DNA from: Lentzea atacamensis
GTDB taxonomy: Bacteria > Actinomycetota > Actinomycetes > Mycobacteriales > Pseudonocardiaceae
DNA length: 64,000 nt
Direction of reading: 5' to 3'
NCBI RefSeq assembly: GCF_003269295.1
Contig: NZ_QLTT01000001.1
Coordinates: 329,635 to 393,634 of the forward strand
A program made the translations under genes and the position numbers. Below the pieces are notes generated by a model. That model worked only from the letters and a program-made list of their open reading frames with translations. It searched no databases and had not been told where the DNA came from. Position 1 is the stretch's first letter; the number at the start of each line of letters is the position of its first letter. This document shows, one piece after another, positions 1-8,028 of the stretch.

Positions 1-344
1 GCTCCGCGCACGAAACCGTGGCTCCGCTCGACCTTGGCCACGTGCAGCGTGTACCTCTCGTACCACTCGGCCCGTCCGCGCTTCTGCGCCGTTTGGTGCT
101 CGGCGTTCGTGCGCCACTGCGTGAGGGCGCCGGCGTCGCGGAAGTAGCCGACCGTGATGCCCAGCCCGCCAGGGGTCTGCGCGTGGTCGATCCCCAGGAA
201 ACCGGGGATCTCCCGCACCAGCTCCTCCATCCGCGCGTTGGTCTCGCGGTAGCCGCTCTGCTCCTGGGTCCGCACCGTGGTGAAGACAGCCACGTAGTAA
301 GGAGGGTCGAAGGCCTCGACGGGCACTTGAGAGTCGTCGCTCAC
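1..344 (-). CDS. Antibiotic biosynthesis monooxygenase (ABM) domain protein, 3' part cut by window edge
   Basis: The gene reads leftward out of the window from a GTG at 344, so about 114 N-terminal residues are visible and the stop lies outside. After a short acidic start the protein has the ABM/dimeric alpha-beta-barrel pattern: a first beta strand (YYVAVFTTVRT), a helix with Arg and Glu residues, then EIPGFLGIDHA and GITVGYFRDAGALTQW before a C-terminal ERYTLHVAKVER strand. Small proteins of this family are heme- or cofactor-free oxygenases or stress proteins, usually about 100-115 residues, so little is missing. The substrate cannot be read. No strong ribosome binding site precedes the GTG. 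It is divergent from the STAS gene at 449. Confidence 0.75.
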   Translation of the reverse strand, partial: MSDDSQVPVEAFDPPYYVAVFTTVRTQEQSGYRETNARMEELVREIPGFLGIDHAQTPGGLGITVGYFRDAGALTQWRTNAEHQTAQKRGRAEWYERYTLHVAKVERSHGFVRG

Positions 345-448
345 GGCGCCACCGTAAGGCGGGACGTGTCCGGCGATCCAACGCTTTCTGCAAAGATCGA
401 CAACGGGCACGTGGCCTGCGAGGCTGGACGCGATCTACGGGAGGCAGC

Positions 449-793
449 GTGGCACCACTGGAGATGGAGGCAGAGCGGCGGGACGACGCGGTGATCCTGC
501 GGGTCACCGGCGAGGTCGACTCCTACACCGCGCCGCTCCTGCACGAGCGCCTGGCCGGGGTGTTCGCCGAGGCGAAGGGCGGGACCGTCGTGCTGGACAT
601 GTCACGCGTGTCCTTCCTCGCCTCGTCCGGGCTCTCCGTGCTGGTGGACTACCACACGCGCGGTGAGGAACAGGGCACCCGGCTGAAGGTCGTGGCGCCG
701 GCGGGCAACGTGCTGCGGGCGCTGCGGGCGACCACGTTGAACGAGATGATCGAGCTGTACGCCACCGTGCCGGACGCACTGGCGGCCCGCTGA
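449..793 (+). CDS. STAS-domain anti-sigma factor antagonist
   Basis: A 114-residue single STAS domain of the SpoIIAA/RsbV type. It has the usual strand order, TGEVDSYTAPLL early, then VVLDMSRVSFLASSGLSVLV, in which Ser59 or Ser60 is at the position phosphorylated by anti-sigma kinases in this family. The GTG at 449 follows GGGAGG at 439-444 with a 4-base gap; an internal ATG at 464 lacks such a site. Such proteins release a sigma factor by binding its anti-sigma kinase when unphosphorylated. No partner kinase is next to it, so its target sigma factor is unknown. Confidence 0.9.
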   Translation: MAPLEMEAERRDDAVILRVTGEVDSYTAPLLHERLAGVFAEAKGGTVVLDMSRVSFLASSGLSVLVDYHTRGEEQGTRLKVVAPAGNVLRALRATTLNEMIELYATVPDALAAR

Positions 794-875
794 GCCGGTT
801 CGGCACCGACGGCATCGCCGGAACCTCGACCACCGGCTCACGGCGTTCAGCTGAGAACGGGGCCATCATGATCTG

Positions 876-1355
876 ATGGACGTGAACGAGGTTCTGCTGC
901 CCGGTGTGGGCCTGCGCTACGAGTTCACCAACGCGGACGGCGACCACATCGCCATCGTCGCCCGCCGCGAGGGCACCTTCGAGATCGGCCGCTACTGCGC
1001 GGACGATCCGGACGAGGCCCGGCAGGTGTTCCGGCTCACCAGCGCGGAGGCGGACACGATGGCCGAGATCCTGGGTGCTCCGCGCATCGCCGAACGGTTC
1101 GCCGATCTCACGAAGGAGGTTCCCGGCCTCAGCGCCGGTCAGGTCGTCGTGCCCGCCGAGTCGGTGCACCGGGGCAAACCGCTCGGCCACACGCGGGCCC
1201 GCACCCGCACCGGAGCGTCGATCGTCGCGATCGTGCGCGGCGACAACGTGATCGCCTCGCCGACACCGGACGAGGTGCTGAGGCAGGGCGACGTGCTCGT
1301 CGTGATCGGCACGCACGAGGGCATCAGCGGCGTGCGCGCGATCATCGAAAGCTGA
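876..1355 (+). CDS. KhtT-like regulatory subunit of a K+/H+ antiporter (TrkA-C domain)
   Basis: A 159-residue soluble protein. The first half is the N-terminal domain common to KhtT-type subunits (LPGVGLRYEFTNADGDHIAIV), and the C-terminal part (about 95-159) is an RCK_C/TrkA-C domain ending GDVLVVIGTHEGI. The next gene starts 3 bases after its stop and encodes a CPA2 transporter, the arrangement of B. subtilis khtTU, where KhtT gates potassium efflux through KhtU and senses pH and c-di-AMP. The family role is established; activity of this pair is inferred from order and domains. Confidence 0.88.
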   Translation: MDVNEVLLPGVGLRYEFTNADGDHIAIVARREGTFEIGRYCADDPDEARQVFRLTSAEADTMAEILGAPRIAERFADLTKEVPGLSAGQVVVPAESVHRGKPLGHTRARTRTGASIVAIVRGDNVIASPTPDEVLRQGDVLVVIGTHEGISGVRAIIES

Positions 1356-1357
1356 CC

Positions 1358-2524
1358 GTGCACACATCGCTCGCGCTGCTGCTCGAGCTCGGCGTCATCC
1401 TCGTCGGGCTCAGCGTGCTGGGCGCCGCAGCCCGGCGGTGGTCGGTCTCCCCCATCCCGCTCTACCTGCTGGCCGGCCTGGCGCTCGGCAACGGCGGCAT
1501 CGCACCGGTACCCGCCGCGGGCGACTTCGTCGAGATCGGCGCCTCCATCGGCGTGGTGCTGCTCCTGCTCACCCTCGGCCTGGAGTTCAACACCGCCGAG
1601 CTCACGCACAGCCTGCGCCGCCACGTCCCGTCGGCCGTGCTCGACCTCGTCCTCAACGCCACGCCCGGTGCGATCGCCGGGTGGCTGCTGGGGCTGAGCT
1701 GGCCCGGTGTCCTGGCACTCGCGGGCGCCACCTGGATCTCGTCCTCCGGCATCATCTCGCGGCTGCTGAGCGACCTGCGCCGGCTCGGCAACCGCGAGAC
1801 CCCTGCCGTGCTGTCGATCCTCGTCATGGAGGACTTCGCCATGGCGGTCTACCTGCCGGTGCTCGTCGTGCTCGCCTCCGGCGGCACCTGGTGGCAGGCG
1901 ATCATCGGCGTGGTCGTCGCGACGGCCAGCGTCGCGGCGGCGTTCACCGCCTCGCACCGCTGGGGCCACCACGTCAACCGCTGGCTCGCCCATCCCGACG
2001 ACGAGCAGCTCATGCTGCGCGTGCTCGGGACCACCCTCGTCGTGGCGGCACTCGCGGAACTGGTCTCCGTCTCCGCCGCGGTCGGCGCGTTCCTCGTCGG
2101 CCTCACCCTCACCGGGACCACGGCCGAACGAGCCCGCGCGGTGCTGGCACCGTTGCGCGACCTCTTCGCCGCCGCGTTCTTCCTCGCCATCGGCTTCGCC
2201 GTCAGCCCGTCCGACCTGCTCCCGGCGCTGCCCGCCGCGTTCGCCCTCGCCCTGACCGGCATCCTTACCAAGGTCGCCACCGGCTGGTATGCGGCCCGCC
2301 GGGACGGCATCGCCCCACGCGGACGCCTCCGCGCGGGAACCGCGCTGATCGCGCGCGGCGAGTTCTCCATCGTGATCATGAGCCTGGCCGGCGCCGCCGG
2401 GCACCAGATCGGTCCCGTGGTGACGGCCTACGTCCTGTTGCTGGCCACGATCGGGCCGCTGGTCACCCGCTGGTCCAGCGACTGGGTGCGCCGTCCGCGC
2501 GTCGAGCGGCCGCGGCAGCCCTGA
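1358..2524 (+). CDS. CPA2-family cation/proton antiporter (KhtU/KefB-like membrane subunit)
   Basis: A 388-residue integral membrane protein with about 12 hydrophobic segments. It carries CPA2 signatures: LLAGLALGNGGIAP near the N-terminus, LLLLTLGLEFNTAEL, a central VMEDFAMAVYLPVLV segment with the acidic residue of the ion site, and RAGTALIARGEFSIVIMSLAG near the C-terminus. It begins with GTG 3 bases after the regulatory subunit and is probably translated with it. Unlike KefB/KefC it has no C-terminal RCK domain, as expected when the regulator is a separate protein. The likely role is electroneutral K+ (or Na+) efflux against H+. Confidence 0.9.
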   Translation: MHTSLALLLELGVILVGLSVLGAAARRWSVSPIPLYLLAGLALGNGGIAPVPAAGDFVEIGASIGVVLLLLTLGLEFNTAELTHSLRRHVPSAVLDLVLNATPGAIAGWLLGLSWPGVLALAGATWISSSGIISRLLSDLRRLGNRETPAVLSILVMEDFAMAVYLPVLVVLASGGTWWQAIIGVVVATASVAAAFTASHRWGHHVNRWLAHPDDEQLMLRVLGTTLVVAALAELVSVSAAVGAFLVGLTLTGTTAERARAVLAPLRDLFAAAFFLAIGFAVSPSDLLPALPAAFALALTGILTKVATGWYAARRDGIAPRGRLRAGTALIARGEFSIVIMSLAGAAGHQIGPVVTAYVLLLATIGPLVTRWSSDWVRRPRVERPRQP

Positions 2525-2565
2525 CCTGGACGGATCGACGGCGTCGTTAGTACACATCCGGCTGG

Positions 2566-2601
2566 TTGGCAAGGACTTGGCAACTGGACGAACCTTCGTC
2601 C
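2566..2601 (+). promoter_or_regulatory. Direct repeat plus 7-bp inverted repeat upstream of the ECF sigma gene
   Basis: TTGGCAA occurs at 2566 and again at 2577, an 11-bp period, followed by the inverted repeat GGACGAA/TTCGTCC at 2586-2601 with a 2-base centre. The ATG chosen for the sigma factor lies 3 bases downstream. The position suggests a promoter or operator. A TTG at 2566 could start the same frame but would bury this structure inside the gene. Confidence 0.4.
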
Positions 2602-2604
2602 AGG

Positions 2605-3264
2605 ATGCCGCGCGTGCAGAGTGCGGCGGGGTTCGGCGACAGCGGTGAGATCTCCGGTGTCGCGTGGTCATCGCGCCGCTCGAGCGCCAGGAAGTCCACT
2701 GCGGACACGGCGGAGGACGTCCTGGCCGCGGCGCGCGGCGGGGACGAGAACGCCTTCCGCAGCCTCTACCGGGACGTGCAACCGAAGCTGTTGCGGTACC
2801 TCCAGGTGCTGGTGGGAACGGATGCCGAGGACGTGGCGTCCGACGCCTGGCTGCAGATCGCGCGGGACCTGGGATCGTTTCGCGGCGACGTCGACGGGTT
2901 CCGCGGCTGGGCGACCACCATCGCCCGCAACCGCGCGCTGGACCACCTGCGCCGTCAGCAGCGGCGGCCGGTCGTGCACGGGACCGTCGAGGACGTGGCC
3001 GAACCCGCGGGACCGGAGGACACCGCCCAGGCCGCGGTGGACTCCGTGGGCACCGACGCCGCGCTCGCGCTGATCGCCGGGCTGCCCAGGGACCAGGCAG
3101 AGGCCGTGCTGTTGCGGGTCGTCGTCGGCCTGGACGCGAAGGCCGCCGCCAAGGTGCTCGGCAAGCGTCCCGGCGCGGTGCGGACCGCGGCGCACCGCGG
3201 CCTGCGCACCCTGGCCGCCCAGCTCGACGCAAGCTCCCCACCAGGGCCAACACCACCGGAGTGA
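2605..3264 (+). CDS. RNA polymerase ECF-type sigma factor
   Basis: An ECF sigma factor of about 219 residues from ATG 2605. After a disordered N-terminus, region 2 runs from EDVLAAARGGDENAFRSLYRDVQPKL through DAEDVASDAWLQIARDL and FRGWATTIARNRALDHLRR (the -10 recognition helix). A linker follows, then region 4 (LALIAGLPRDQAEAVLLRVVVGLDAKAAAKVLGKRPGAVRTAAHRGLRTLA). The start is uncertain: TTG 2566 is upstream in frame and GTG 2614 downstream. A membrane protein gene follows after 34 bases, as for a sigma factor with a membrane-bound partner. Confidence 0.92.
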   Translation: MPRVQSAAGFGDSGEISGVAWSSRRSSARKSTADTAEDVLAAARGGDENAFRSLYRDVQPKLLRYLQVLVGTDAEDVASDAWLQIARDLGSFRGDVDGFRGWATTIARNRALDHLRRQQRRPVVHGTVEDVAEPAGPEDTAQAAVDSVGTDAALALIAGLPRDQAEAVLLRVVVGLDAKAAAKVLGKRPGAVRTAAHRGLRTLAAQLDASSPPGPTPPE

Positions 3265-3298
3265 CAAAAAATCGAGTCCTGACGCTGAAGGAAACGAG

Positions 3299-3982
3299 AT
3301 GAGCACCCACCGTTCACGCCGCATCGGCCGGCGCACCGCGGAGCGACTGCTCCGCGACGCACCCGGCCACGCGCAGGTCACCGGGCACGACCGCCTGGGC
3401 GACCTGCTCGCGGCCGCGGCTGCCCCGGCCCGCGACCGTGAGCTGACCGGTGAGCACGCTGCCATGGCGGCGTTCCGCGACGCTCGTCTCGCCCCCGCCC
3501 CTCAGCGACGGAGACCCCGGATGCTCAAGATCGCACTCGCGAACCTGGTGACGGTGAAGATCGCCGCTGTCGCGGCGGCCGCCGCCGGCGGCATCGCACT
3601 GGCGGCGGCGGCCGGCACGCTGCCCGGCCAGCAGCGCGAGGAACCCGCGCCCGCCGCCGACACCGACGTCGTCGCCACGACCTCCGTCACGACCACCGAG
3701 AAGTCGAAGGCCCCGGACAAGAAGCCGGACAACAGCGCGTCGCCCTCGCCGTCCCTCCACGGGTTGTGCCAGGCCTACACCGCCAGGGCAGAACACGGCA
3801 AGGCGCACGAGAACCCGGCCTTGAGCGCGTTGATCACGGCCGCGGGCGGCCCCGACCAGGTGCCCGCCTTCTGCGCCGACCTGCTCGGCGACAAGCCCGG
3901 CAAGCCCGACGCGCCCGGCAAGCCCGACACACCCGGCAAGTCGGACCAGGCGCCCGGCAAGCCCTCCCGTTCGAACCGCTGA
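3299..3982 (+). CDS. Single-pass membrane protein paired with the ECF sigma factor (putative anti-sigma factor)
   Basis: 227 residues: an Arg-rich cytoplasmic N-terminus of about 75 residues, one transmembrane segment (VTVKIAAVAAAAAGGIALAAAAG, about 80-102), then a Thr/Ser/Pro-rich outside region. A conserved block follows (LCQAYTARAEHGKAHENPALSALITAAGG...FCADLL) containing two cysteines, and the tail has several PGKPD/PGKS units. GAAGGAAAC gives a good ribosome site before ATG 3299. Proteins of this layout often follow ECF sigma genes in actinomycetes. No zinc-binding H-x3-C-x2-C is present in this protein, so its anti-sigma role is inferred from position only. Confidence 0.8.
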   Translation: MSTHRSRRIGRRTAERLLRDAPGHAQVTGHDRLGDLLAAAAAPARDRELTGEHAAMAAFRDARLAPAPQRRRPRMLKIALANLVTVKIAAVAAAAAGGIALAAAAGTLPGQQREEPAPAADTDVVATTSVTTTEKSKAPDKKPDNSASPSPSLHGLCQAYTARAEHGKAHENPALSALITAAGGPDQVPAFCADLLGDKPGKPDAPGKPDTPGKSDQAPGKPSRSNR

Positions 3983-4113
3983 CGCGCACCACGAACGTCC
4001 GGCGACCCGAGCTCTCCCTCACCGGGTCGCCCGCTCCCGGACGGGCGGCGGTCTGCCCCACACGCCGCCGCTCGTCCGCCCCTTCCCCGCTACCCAGAAA
4101 GTGGAGGAGCGCC

Positions 4114-4377
4114 TTGCTCTACGACTGTCCGTACGCGGTTTCGGCCGGCAGCTACCTGCTCGAAATGCTCACTCCCGAGGAGACCGACGAGTTCCGGCGG
4201 CACACCCTGCAATGTGTGTACTGCCAGGGGGAAATCGTGTCGCTGTTGCCCGGTGCCCTCTTCCTGCAGGAGCTCAGGGCCGGCATCCTCGCGGCGGACC
4301 AGCGCCTGTGCACGGACCGGCCTGCCCTCACCACCGTCGCCGCGCGGGAGCTCCGCTGGGTCTTCACGCACGGGTGA
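4114..4377 (+). CDS. Small zinc-finger-like protein (zf-HC2-type motif)
   Basis: An 87-residue protein starting at TTG 4114, chosen because GGAGGAG (4103-4109) sits 4 bases upstream. The sequence contains LTPEETDEFRRHTLQCVYCQGE, an H-x3-C-x2-C arrangement like the zinc-binding motif of group IV anti-sigma factors, but it has no membrane segment. It lies 131 bases downstream of the ECF sigma/membrane pair and may be a separate cytosolic regulator of that system. The 3' end overlaps the convergent DinB gene by 14 bases. The coding call rests on the strong ribosome site and the motif. Confidence 0.65.
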   Translation: MLYDCPYAVSAGSYLLEMLTPEETDEFRRHTLQCVYCQGEIVSLLPGALFLQELRAGILAADQRLCTDRPALTTVAARELRWVFTHG

Positions 4378-4876
4378 GCGTCAGCTGCCGCCGGTGGAAG
4401 TCGAAGTGCCGCACCGGAAACCGGTACAGGTCGCCGAGCGTCATGAAGTCCTGGAAGAACGGGTCCCAGCGCGTCGGGTAGTGCATGCCGCGGCTCAGGT
4501 CGCGTTCGCGGTCCAGGCGCCGGTGCAGCCTGGCGATCGTCCGGTCGCACAGCACATCCATGGTGTGCAAGGGCAGGAACGTGCCGCCGAGCCACGAGCC
4601 GAGGTAGTTCGCCACGTCGAACGGCCGGGTGCCGGCGTTGAGCACTCGGGCGAACCCGCGGCCGAACCCACGCGGCAACCGGCTGAACCCGCGGGCCAGC
4701 GCCAGCAGCGCCCTCATGATCAGGAAACCGAGCAGCATGTGGAACAGCAGCTGCCGGTTGGTCCACCGCGTTCCCGCGGACCTGGACCGCAGCTCGTTCT
4801 CCGTCGCCAGCGCGAGCAACTCGTGGAACGTCGCCCGCGCCCGCTCCAGCTCGTCGTGCACCGCCCGGGTGTCCAC
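4364..4876 (-). CDS. DinB-superfamily protein
   Basis: A 170-residue protein starting at GTG 4876. It fits the DinB/YfiT four-helix bundle: an N-terminal helix with VHDELERARATFHELL, then SAGTRWTNRQLLFHML, which is the usual first histidine region, and a later HYPTRWDPFFQDFMTLGDLYRFPVRHFDFHRRQL with further histidines suited to divalent metal binding. Many actinomycete members are mycothiol- or bacillithiol-dependent transferases, but no substrate can be assigned. Overlaps the small zinc-finger-like gene tail to tail. Confidence 0.82.
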   Translation of the reverse strand: MDTRAVHDELERARATFHELLALATENELRSRSAGTRWTNRQLLFHMLLGFLIMRALLALARGFSRLPRGFGRGFARVLNAGTRPFDVANYLGSWLGGTFLPLHTMDVLCDRTIARLHRRLDRERDLSRGMHYPTRWDPFFQDFMTLGDLYRFPVRHFDFHRRQLTLTRA

Positions 4877-4894
4877 ACCCTCGATTGTGCGCCT

Positions 4895-5860
4895 TCAGCG
4901 GGCGATCTTCGCGATGGTCGCTTTCGCCGTCGGTCCGACACCGATGAGGGTGGCGGACGCGGGTCCGGTCCAGCTGCCGTAGCCGAGCAGGTGCAACCGC
5001 GGCTCCTCCACCGCGCTCGTCCCGTCGACCGCGACGCGCCCTTCCGGGTCACGCAGCCGCAGTGGCGCCAGATGTCCTAGCGCGGGCCGGAATCCGGTGC
5101 ACCAGATCACGACGTCGGCGTCCGCCAGCGTCCGCGCGTTCATCGGCGTGGCGGTCAGCAGTCCGCTGTCCCGAGCCTCGCGAACGGACGGCACGGCCAC
5201 GATGTCACCGAGTTCACCGACGCCGTCCGCGCGGCGGCTGGCGATGTCGAAGAGCGCCTTTCCGTCGATCTCGTCAGGCATGTACCTCGGTGGCCGCCTC
5301 GTCATCCAGGTCAGCTCCGTGTGCGGCAGGAGGTCGGCGGCGATCTGCGCGCCGGAGTTGCCGCCGCCGACCACCACGACGTTCCGCCCGGCGAACTCGA
5401 TCGGGTCGCGGTAGTCGGCAGTGTGCAGCTGGCGGCCGGGCAGGTCCATCAACGGCCGGAACGGGCGCCACCACGTTCCGGTCGCGCTGATGACGTGCTT
5501 CGCCGACCACGTCTCGGTGTCGGTGTGCACGAGCAGGCCGTCGTCGTGGCGGCTGACGGCGGTGACCTGGACGGGCCGGCGCACCGGGACGTCGTAGCGC
5601 TTCTCGTAGGCGGTCAGGTAGTCGACCGCGTGCTGCGCGGTCGGGTAACCGTCCTGGTGAGGCGGCATCGGCCAGCCGGGCAACGAGCTGTGGCGGGCGA
5701 TGGAGAACAGCCGCAAGGAGTTCCACATGTGCGGCCACGCGCCGCCCGGCGACGGCCGGGCGTCGAGCACCACGTGGCCGATCCCGGCGCGGCGCAGGTA
5801 GTAGGAGGCGGACAAGCCGGCCTGCCCGCCTCCGATCACGACGACGTCAGAGCTCAGCAC
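4895..5860 (-). CDS. arsO: FAD-dependent monooxygenase of arsenic operon type (ArsO-like)
   Basis: A 321-residue flavoprotein with an N-terminal FAD Rossmann motif (VVVIGGGQAGLSASYYLRRAG), a second nucleotide-binding motif for NADPH (VVVVGGGNSGAQIAADLL) and a C-terminal ATGTW/WCTGFRP motif typical of flavin monooxygenases. Its start overlaps the end of acr3 by 14 bases, so the two are translationally coupled. ArsO-type proteins are common in actinobacterial ars operons and are thought to oxidise trivalent arsenicals or use NADPH in detoxification; the exact reaction is not settled. Last gene of the arsR-acr3-arsO operon. Confidence 0.85.
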   Translation of the reverse strand: MLSSDVVVIGGGQAGLSASYYLRRAGIGHVVLDARPSPGGAWPHMWNSLRLFSIARHSSLPGWPMPPHQDGYPTAQHAVDYLTAYEKRYDVPVRRPVQVTAVSRHDDGLLVHTDTETWSAKHVISATGTWWRPFRPLMDLPGRQLHTADYRDPIEFAGRNVVVVGGGNSGAQIAADLLPHTELTWMTRRPPRYMPDEIDGKALFDIASRRADGVGELGDIVAVPSVREARDSGLLTATPMNARTLADADVVIWCTGFRPALGHLAPLRLRDPEGRVAVDGTSAVEEPRLHLLGYGSWTGPASATLIGVGPTAKATIAKIAR

Positions 5861-6920
5861 GGGCCGCCCACCGGCGTCGCAGCCGGAGGCTCACGTAGAC
5901 GAGCGCGACGAGGACGGGCACCTCGATCAGCGGCCCCACCACACCGGCCAGCGCCTGGCCGGACGTCACGCCGAACACACCGATCGCGACGGCGATGGCG
6001 AGTTCGAAGTTGTTGCCCGCGGCGGTGAACGCCAGCGTCGTGGTCCGCTCGTAGGAGAGACCGGAGGCCTTGCCGAGCGCGTAGGAACCGGCCCACATGA
6101 TCGCGAAGTACACGAGCAGCGGCACCGCGATCCGCGCGACGTCGAGCGGCCGGTTCGTGATGGTCTCGCCCTGCAGCGCGAACAGGATGACGATAGTGAA
6201 CAGCAGGCCGTACAGGGCGATCGGGCCGACTCGCGGCAGGAACGCCGACTCGTACCAGTCGCGCCCGCGGGACCGCTCGCCCAGCTTGCGGCTGAGGTAG
6301 CCGGCCAGCAGGGGAATCCCGAGGAAGATGAGCACGGACTTGGCGATCTCCCACGCCGAGAAGTCGACGGAGGCGGTGCCGAGACCGAGCCAGCCGGGCA
6401 GCAGGTCGAGGTAGAACCAGCCGAGCACGCCGAACATGACCACCTGGAACACCGAGTTCAACGCGACCAGCACGGCGGCTGCCTCGCGGTCACCGCAGGC
6501 GAGGTCGTTCCAGATGATGACCATGGCGATGCAGCGGGCGAGACCGACGATGATCAGGCCGGTGCGGTACTCGGGCAGGTCGGCGAGGAAGATCCACGCC
6601 AGGGCGAACATCAGCGCCGGGCCGAAAACCCAGTTCAGCACCAGCGAAAGCAGCATCGTGCGGCGGTCACGGGTGACGGTGTCGAGTTTGTCGTAGCGGA
6701 CCTTCGCGAGCACCGGGTACATCATCAGCAGCAGCCCCAGCGCGATCGGCAGCGACACCTCGCCGATCTTCACCGCGTCCAGCACGCCCTGCAGACCCGG
6801 CACGAACCGGCCGAGCAGCAGTCCGGCCACCATCGCCACACCGATCCAGACCGGCAGCAGTCTGTCCAGAAAGGACAGTCGGTGCAGCACGTCCGGTGCC
6901 GCGATTTCGTTCGTGCTCAA
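5847..6920 (-). CDS. acr3: ACR3-family arsenite efflux permease
   Basis: A 357-residue membrane protein with ten predicted hydrophobic spans. Family-defining residues are present: Cys130 in the fourth span (IIVGLARCIAMVIIWNDLACGD) and the Glu in AAGNNFELAIAVAIG in the ninth. ACR3 exports arsenite using the proton gradient. The start is an unusual TTG at 6920, supported by AGGAG with a 6-base gap. The gene lies 29 bases after the arsR stop and overlaps arsO. Confident by sequence; regulation by the adjacent ArsR is inferred. Confidence 0.96.
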   Translation of the reverse strand: MSTNEIAAPDVLHRLSFLDRLLPVWIGVAMVAGLLLGRFVPGLQGVLDAVKIGEVSLPIALGLLLMMYPVLAKVRYDKLDTVTRDRRTMLLSLVLNWVFGPALMFALAWIFLADLPEYRTGLIIVGLARCIAMVIIWNDLACGDREAAAVLVALNSVFQVVMFGVLGWFYLDLLPGWLGLGTASVDFSAWEIAKSVLIFLGIPLLAGYLSRKLGERSRGRDWYESAFLPRVGPIALYGLLFTIVILFALQGETITNRPLDVARIAVPLLVYFAIMWAGSYALGKASGLSYERTTTLAFTAAGNNFELAIAVAIGVFGVTSGQALAGVVGPLIEVPVLVALVYVSLRLRRRWAARAEL

Positions 6921-6949
6921 CGAGTTCTCCTAAGTGAGGACAGACGGGG

Positions 6950-7273
6950 TCAGTCGCAACAAGCGCTGGAGTCGCGCAGAGGGCCGCCCGGTGCGAGGAC
7001 CTGCGCCAGGGTGTCGATGGCGGCGTTGTCGACGCGGTACCAGCTCCAGGTGCCGCGGCGTTCCCTGCTCAGCACACCGGCCTGGACGAGGATCTTGAGG
7101 TGGTGGCTCAGCGAGGACTGCGGCATGTCGAACTGGTCGGCGAGGTCGCAGAAGCACGCTTCCTGCCCTTCCGTCCGCCGCACGAGACCGACCAGCTCGA
7201 CGCGGATCGGTTCACCGAGCGCCTTGAACAGACGCGCGGCGGTGGTCGCGTCGAGCTGCAGCTGGTCCGGCAT
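6950..7273 (-). CDS. arsR: ArsR-family arsenic-responsive repressor (first copy)
   Basis: A 107-residue winged-helix repressor from ATG 7273; the open frame extends further upstream but the domain starts here (MPDQLQLDATTAARLFKALGEPIRVELVGLV). The recognition helix region is FDMPQSSLSHHLKILVQAGVLSRERRG. Cys residues lie in the EACFCDLADQ helix, where a CxC pair can bind As(III), and a CC pair ends the protein. It is divergent from the arsC pair with 85 bases between the starts, and heads the acr3-arsO operon. The likely function is release from DNA when arsenite or antimonite binds. Confidence 0.94.
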   Translation of the reverse strand: MPDQLQLDATTAARLFKALGEPIRVELVGLVRRTEGQEACFCDLADQFDMPQSSLSHHLKILVQAGVLSRERRGTWSWYRVDNAAIDTLAQVLAPGGPLRDSSACCD

Positions 7274-7301
7274 GTGGTCAGCATAGGGGCTTGGATTGAC
7301 A

Positions 7302-7338
7302 TTCGTCGATCCAGTCTGTTGTGATCTGCATCGACGAA
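7302..7338. promoter_or_regulatory. Inverted repeat between arsR and arsC (likely ArsR operator)
   Basis: TTCGTCGAT at 7302-7310 and its exact reverse complement ATCGACGAA at 7330-7338 lie in the divergent arsR/arsC promoter region, separated by 19 bases. The half-site ATCGAC recurs as a palindrome upstream of the ArsR-ArsN gene (12270-12285), which supports operator function. Confidence 0.55.
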
Positions 7339-7358
7339 CTTCGGTCCAAGGAGATCTG

Positions 7359-8000
7359 ATGTCCCGCACCCGCGGACTTCCCCAGCACGAGCTCACCGCC
7401 CAGCTGCTCCGGATCACCGACGAACTCGCCGACAGGTTCCACGGCGTCTACGGCCGCGAGACCGTCGCCAAGGTCATCGACGAGACCTACGACCTGCTCG
7501 CCGCCAACGCCACCGTCACCACCTACCTCCCCGTGCTCACCGCGCGCTTCGCCCGCCAGCGGCTGACCGACCAGGGCCGCGCCGACGGACTGACCACGAT
7601 CACAGTGCCGCAGGTGCTGTTCATCTGCGTCCACAACGCCGGCCGCTCGCAGATCGCCGCCGCGCTGCTCGAGCACCACGCGTTCGGCAAGGTGTCCGTC
7701 CGGTCGGCGGGCAGCCGGCCGACCGGCACCATCCCGCAGACCGTCACCGACGCCCTCGCCGAGCTCGGGATCGAGCTGACCGAGGCCTTCCCCAAGCCGT
7801 TGACCGACGAGGTCGTGCGCGCCGCCGACGTCGTCGTCACGATGGGCTGCGGCGACGCTTGCCCGGTCCACCCCGGCAAGCGTTACCTGGACTGGGAGGT
7901 GGCCGACCCGGCAGGTGCCCCGCTCGACACCGTCCGGACCATCCGCGACGACATCGACCGTCGCGTCCGCGGCCTGCTGTCCGAACTGCTCCACGACTGA
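7359..8000 (+). CDS. arsC: Arsenate reductase ArsC with N-terminal helical domain (LMW-PTP fold)
   Basis: A 213-residue protein from ATG 7359, which follows AAGGAG. Residues 1-80 form a three-helix-bundle-like domain (HELTAQLLRITDELADRFHGVYG...) also known as a separate domain before some actinobacterial ArsC proteins. Residues 85-213 are an LMW phosphatase-type ArsC with the P-loop CVHNAGRS, Cys90 as nucleophile, and a second motif MGCGDACPVHPGKRYLDWEV with two more Cys. It reduces arsenate to arsenite for export by ACR3. The sequence resembles mycothiol/mycoredoxin-dependent ArsC of Corynebacterium; the reductant is inferred. Followed by a second arsC. Confidence 0.93.
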   Translation: MSRTRGLPQHELTAQLLRITDELADRFHGVYGRETVAKVIDETYDLLAANATVTTYLPVLTARFARQRLTDQGRADGLTTITVPQVLFICVHNAGRSQIAAALLEHHAFGKVSVRSAGSRPTGTIPQTVTDALAELGIELTEAFPKPLTDEVVRAADVVVTMGCGDACPVHPGKRYLDWEVADPAGAPLDTVRTIRDDIDRRVRGLLSELLHD

Positions 8001-8028
8001 GAACCACCAGGAACCGAGGAGAACGACC

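Noticed and set aside
1139-3310. Very long minus-strand open frame (723 codons) across the antiporter and sigma genes
   Set aside because: Antisense to genes with clear families; its translation is Arg/Gly-rich low-complexity sequence from GC codon bias.
6950-7417. Longer arsR1 frame starting at 7417
   Set aside because: It would cross the divergent operator and the arsC start; ATG 7273 begins the domain.
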